DNA of 64,000 bases from Tethya wilhelma. Taxonomy: Eukaryota > Porifera > Demospongiae > Tethyida > Tethyidae. The notes below the pieces were generated by a model. The model was not told the DNA's origin. It ran no database searches and saw only the letters and a program-made list of their open reading frames with translations. The stretch is taken from the NCBI GenBank assembly GCA_964030475.1, contig CAXIPT010000005.1, positions 5,722,875 to 5,786,874 of the forward strand, given 5' to 3'. The position numbers were made by a program, and so were the translations under genes. Below are positions 62,401-64,000 of this stretch, piece after piece. How positions within the stretch are numbered: position 1 is the first letter of the stretch; each line of letters opens with the position of its first letter.

Positions 62401-64000
62401 AAAGCCAGTCGGTGTTGACATTGAATCATCTAGCAAACAAGGTGATCTGAAGGCACATGTCATTCACAATGACACTAACACCCAGTTGAAGGTCAAGATC
62501 AGTAAAGTCACAAAAGGAAAGTACAAGTTTACATTTTCTCCAAAAGAACCAGGCCTCTACCTTCTTCACATCTTTGATCATGGCAGGGAATTACCACAGA
62601 GTCCGATTCCCATTAGATATGCTCGACCTGCCATTCCTGAAGCTGTCAAAGTTGATAAACTTCGAGAAAAGTACTATCTTGGAGAAACTATTCAGTTTGC
62701 AGTGGATGCCAAGGAAGCAGGAGATGGAGAGTTGAGTGTCAAGTGTGACAAAGGAAGTGTCAGAGTGACAGACAACAAAGATGCAACTTATTCAGTCGAC
62801 TTCACTCCAACCAACCCAGGACCACATGGTCTTGTTGTAACATGGGCTGACAAGGCAGTACGAGGCAGCCCATTCACATTCAGTGTGGTTGATCATGCTG
62901 AAGAAGAAATGATCAGCTGGCTGTACCTTGTCGATCGCGTTGGTACCAGACACGAACTAGATTTCCCCAGTGGTTCCCAACTAGAAGTCCCTGCTACAAC
63001 TGACAATCAACTTCTTTTGAAGATCAAGGTAAAAACACCAGAACACAAGGCCGGAAAACTGTCAGTAGATGCTGTGAAGACTGCTACTGGTGAACACGTG
63101 AGAGTTGAAATGGGAAAGATTTCTGATGATGTTTTCGAAGCTCTGTTCATTCCTCCATCCGAAGGTGTCTTTCAAATTGATGCCCACCTAAATGAAGAAC
63201 AAGTCCCAAACACTCCAGTAGTAGTCAACTACACCAATCCTCCAGCTGTTGCATCAAAATGCAAGATCATCGGTTTGGAAAAGTTGCCAGAAACCTTCCA
63301 AGTGAACCAACTGATTCAATTCCAGATTGATACACGACTTGCTGGTGATGGTAAACTTAGCATCACTGCCGAAGGTGTACAGACTAAACCAAAACTGGAA
63401 GCCAGAGCCAACAGTGACGAATCTCGTATCGTAGATGTGAACTACATCCCCACGGCTCCTGGCACTCACAAACTCAAGATCCTCTGGTCCAATGAACCCA
63501 TCCCAGAATCTCCACTCAGTTTTGATGTTGAAGGCATTCCAATGTATCCACATGGAAAGTCCATTGTGATGGAAAGAGACATAAATGGAAAGCTAAATGA
63601 GATTGACGTCTATGCCATCCAGGTAGACACAAAAGCCCGCTTGAAGGTTAAAATCAGCAGAGTTTCCAAAGGCAAGTACCGTCTCACGTTCAGTCCTAAA
63701 CAGCCTGGTCTTTATGCCTTGCACATACTTCTGAACAAGAAGGACATCAAGGGAAGCCCAATTTACATCCGATACCAAGGTCCACCTGATGCTAGCAAGT
63801 GTGTTGTGCGTGATTTGAGTGAAGAGAACTACTTACTTGAGCCTGTCACTTTCACGATAGATGCAGTGAATGCTGGCAGTGCTTTTCTTAAAGTAGATGT
63901 GAAGCCTCCGTCCAAGGGAACCAAAGATGTAGAACTGACAGTCACAGACAACAAAGATGGAACTTATCTTGTCTCTTGTGTTCCACAAGTCCTTGGCACA
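56453..64000 (+). CDS. Fil-6: divergent three-CH filamin, 3' partial
   Basis: Exons 56453-56679, 56774-56874 and 57762 onward; the last frame is open to the window edge, over 6.2 kb. Exon 2 is again 101 nt. CH1 contains RKRTFASWINVCLEAKGIRV, CH2 WRSGRNLCALVNYCKPGLIP, CH3 FSTDWTNGKALGILTHVVSG. At least 17 filamin repeats follow, with several PxSPF-type closings (PGSPFSVNF, RGSPYTIDL, PRSPFIVNY, PQSPVKI). It is more divergent from Fil-1 than Fil-2 is; the second intron splits codon AAG where the others have a Gly codon. Around 59053-59090 two repeats are fused (DVLWGKFSAHAIGENIG): the end of one and the start of the next are missing. The C-terminus, and so any dimerisation repeat, lies beyond 64000. 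Confidence 0.9.

Overview
The window is animal genomic DNA: spliced genes with GT-AG introns (one possible GC-AG), long metazoan multidomain proteins, CA/CT microsatellites, a tRNA-derived SINE and small inverted-repeat elements. Very large uninterrupted coding exons, short introns, abundant tagct/tgcatgca-rich intron sequence and the gene content (filamins, an angiomotin homologue) suggest an early-branching metazoan, most likely a demosponge. That placement is an inference; no species marker is present.

The dominant feature is a same-strand family of six filamin-type genes. Four (Fil-2, Fil-3, Fil-4, Fil-6) show the same start: a short exon 1, an exon 2 of exactly 101 nt, and a giant exon 3, together encoding three calponin-homology (CH) domains followed by filamin (Ig-FLN) repeats. 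Three CH domains recall the jitterbug (FLN-jbug) type rather than the usual two-CH filamin. Fil-1 (1541-9783, 5' end outside the window) has about 26 repeats; Fil-2 (10366-19543) about 22 plus a Ser/Tyr-rich linker and a chain of small C-terminal tail exons; Fil-3 (19847-23335) six and Fil-4 (23601-27602) about seven, both without the terminal dimerisation-type repeat; Fil-5 (about 28682/29226-33896) about 15 repeats with that terminal repeat but no CH domain; Fil-6 (56453 to beyond 64000) has three CH domains and at least 17 repeats. The array looks like a filamin-derived kit in which actin-binding and dimerising ends have been separated among paralogues, with patchy near-identity between Fil-1 and Fil-2 suggesting gene conversion.

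Between Fil-5 and Fil-6 lie unrelated genes: a disordered Ser-rich protein (minus, 34451-36484, six exons), a divergently transcribed RS-domain splicing protein resembling RSRC1/SRrp53 (plus, 36633-38442), a multi-pass membrane protein assembled from about eleven exons (plus, 38657-45091) whose large intron holds an intronless minus-strand gene (40298-41347) with a possible aerolysin-like fold, and an angiomotin-family gene (minus, 46489-53531) with the characteristic coiled coils.

Functionally, filamins cross-link actin, and angiomotins bind actin and Hippo-pathway partners, so the window is rich in cytoskeletal genes; their adjacency may be coincidental. The transposon-like material (a short TIR element at 139-283, a foldback element with identical 110-bp arms at 45221-45609, SINE copies at 19127 and 52736) lies outside coding exons.
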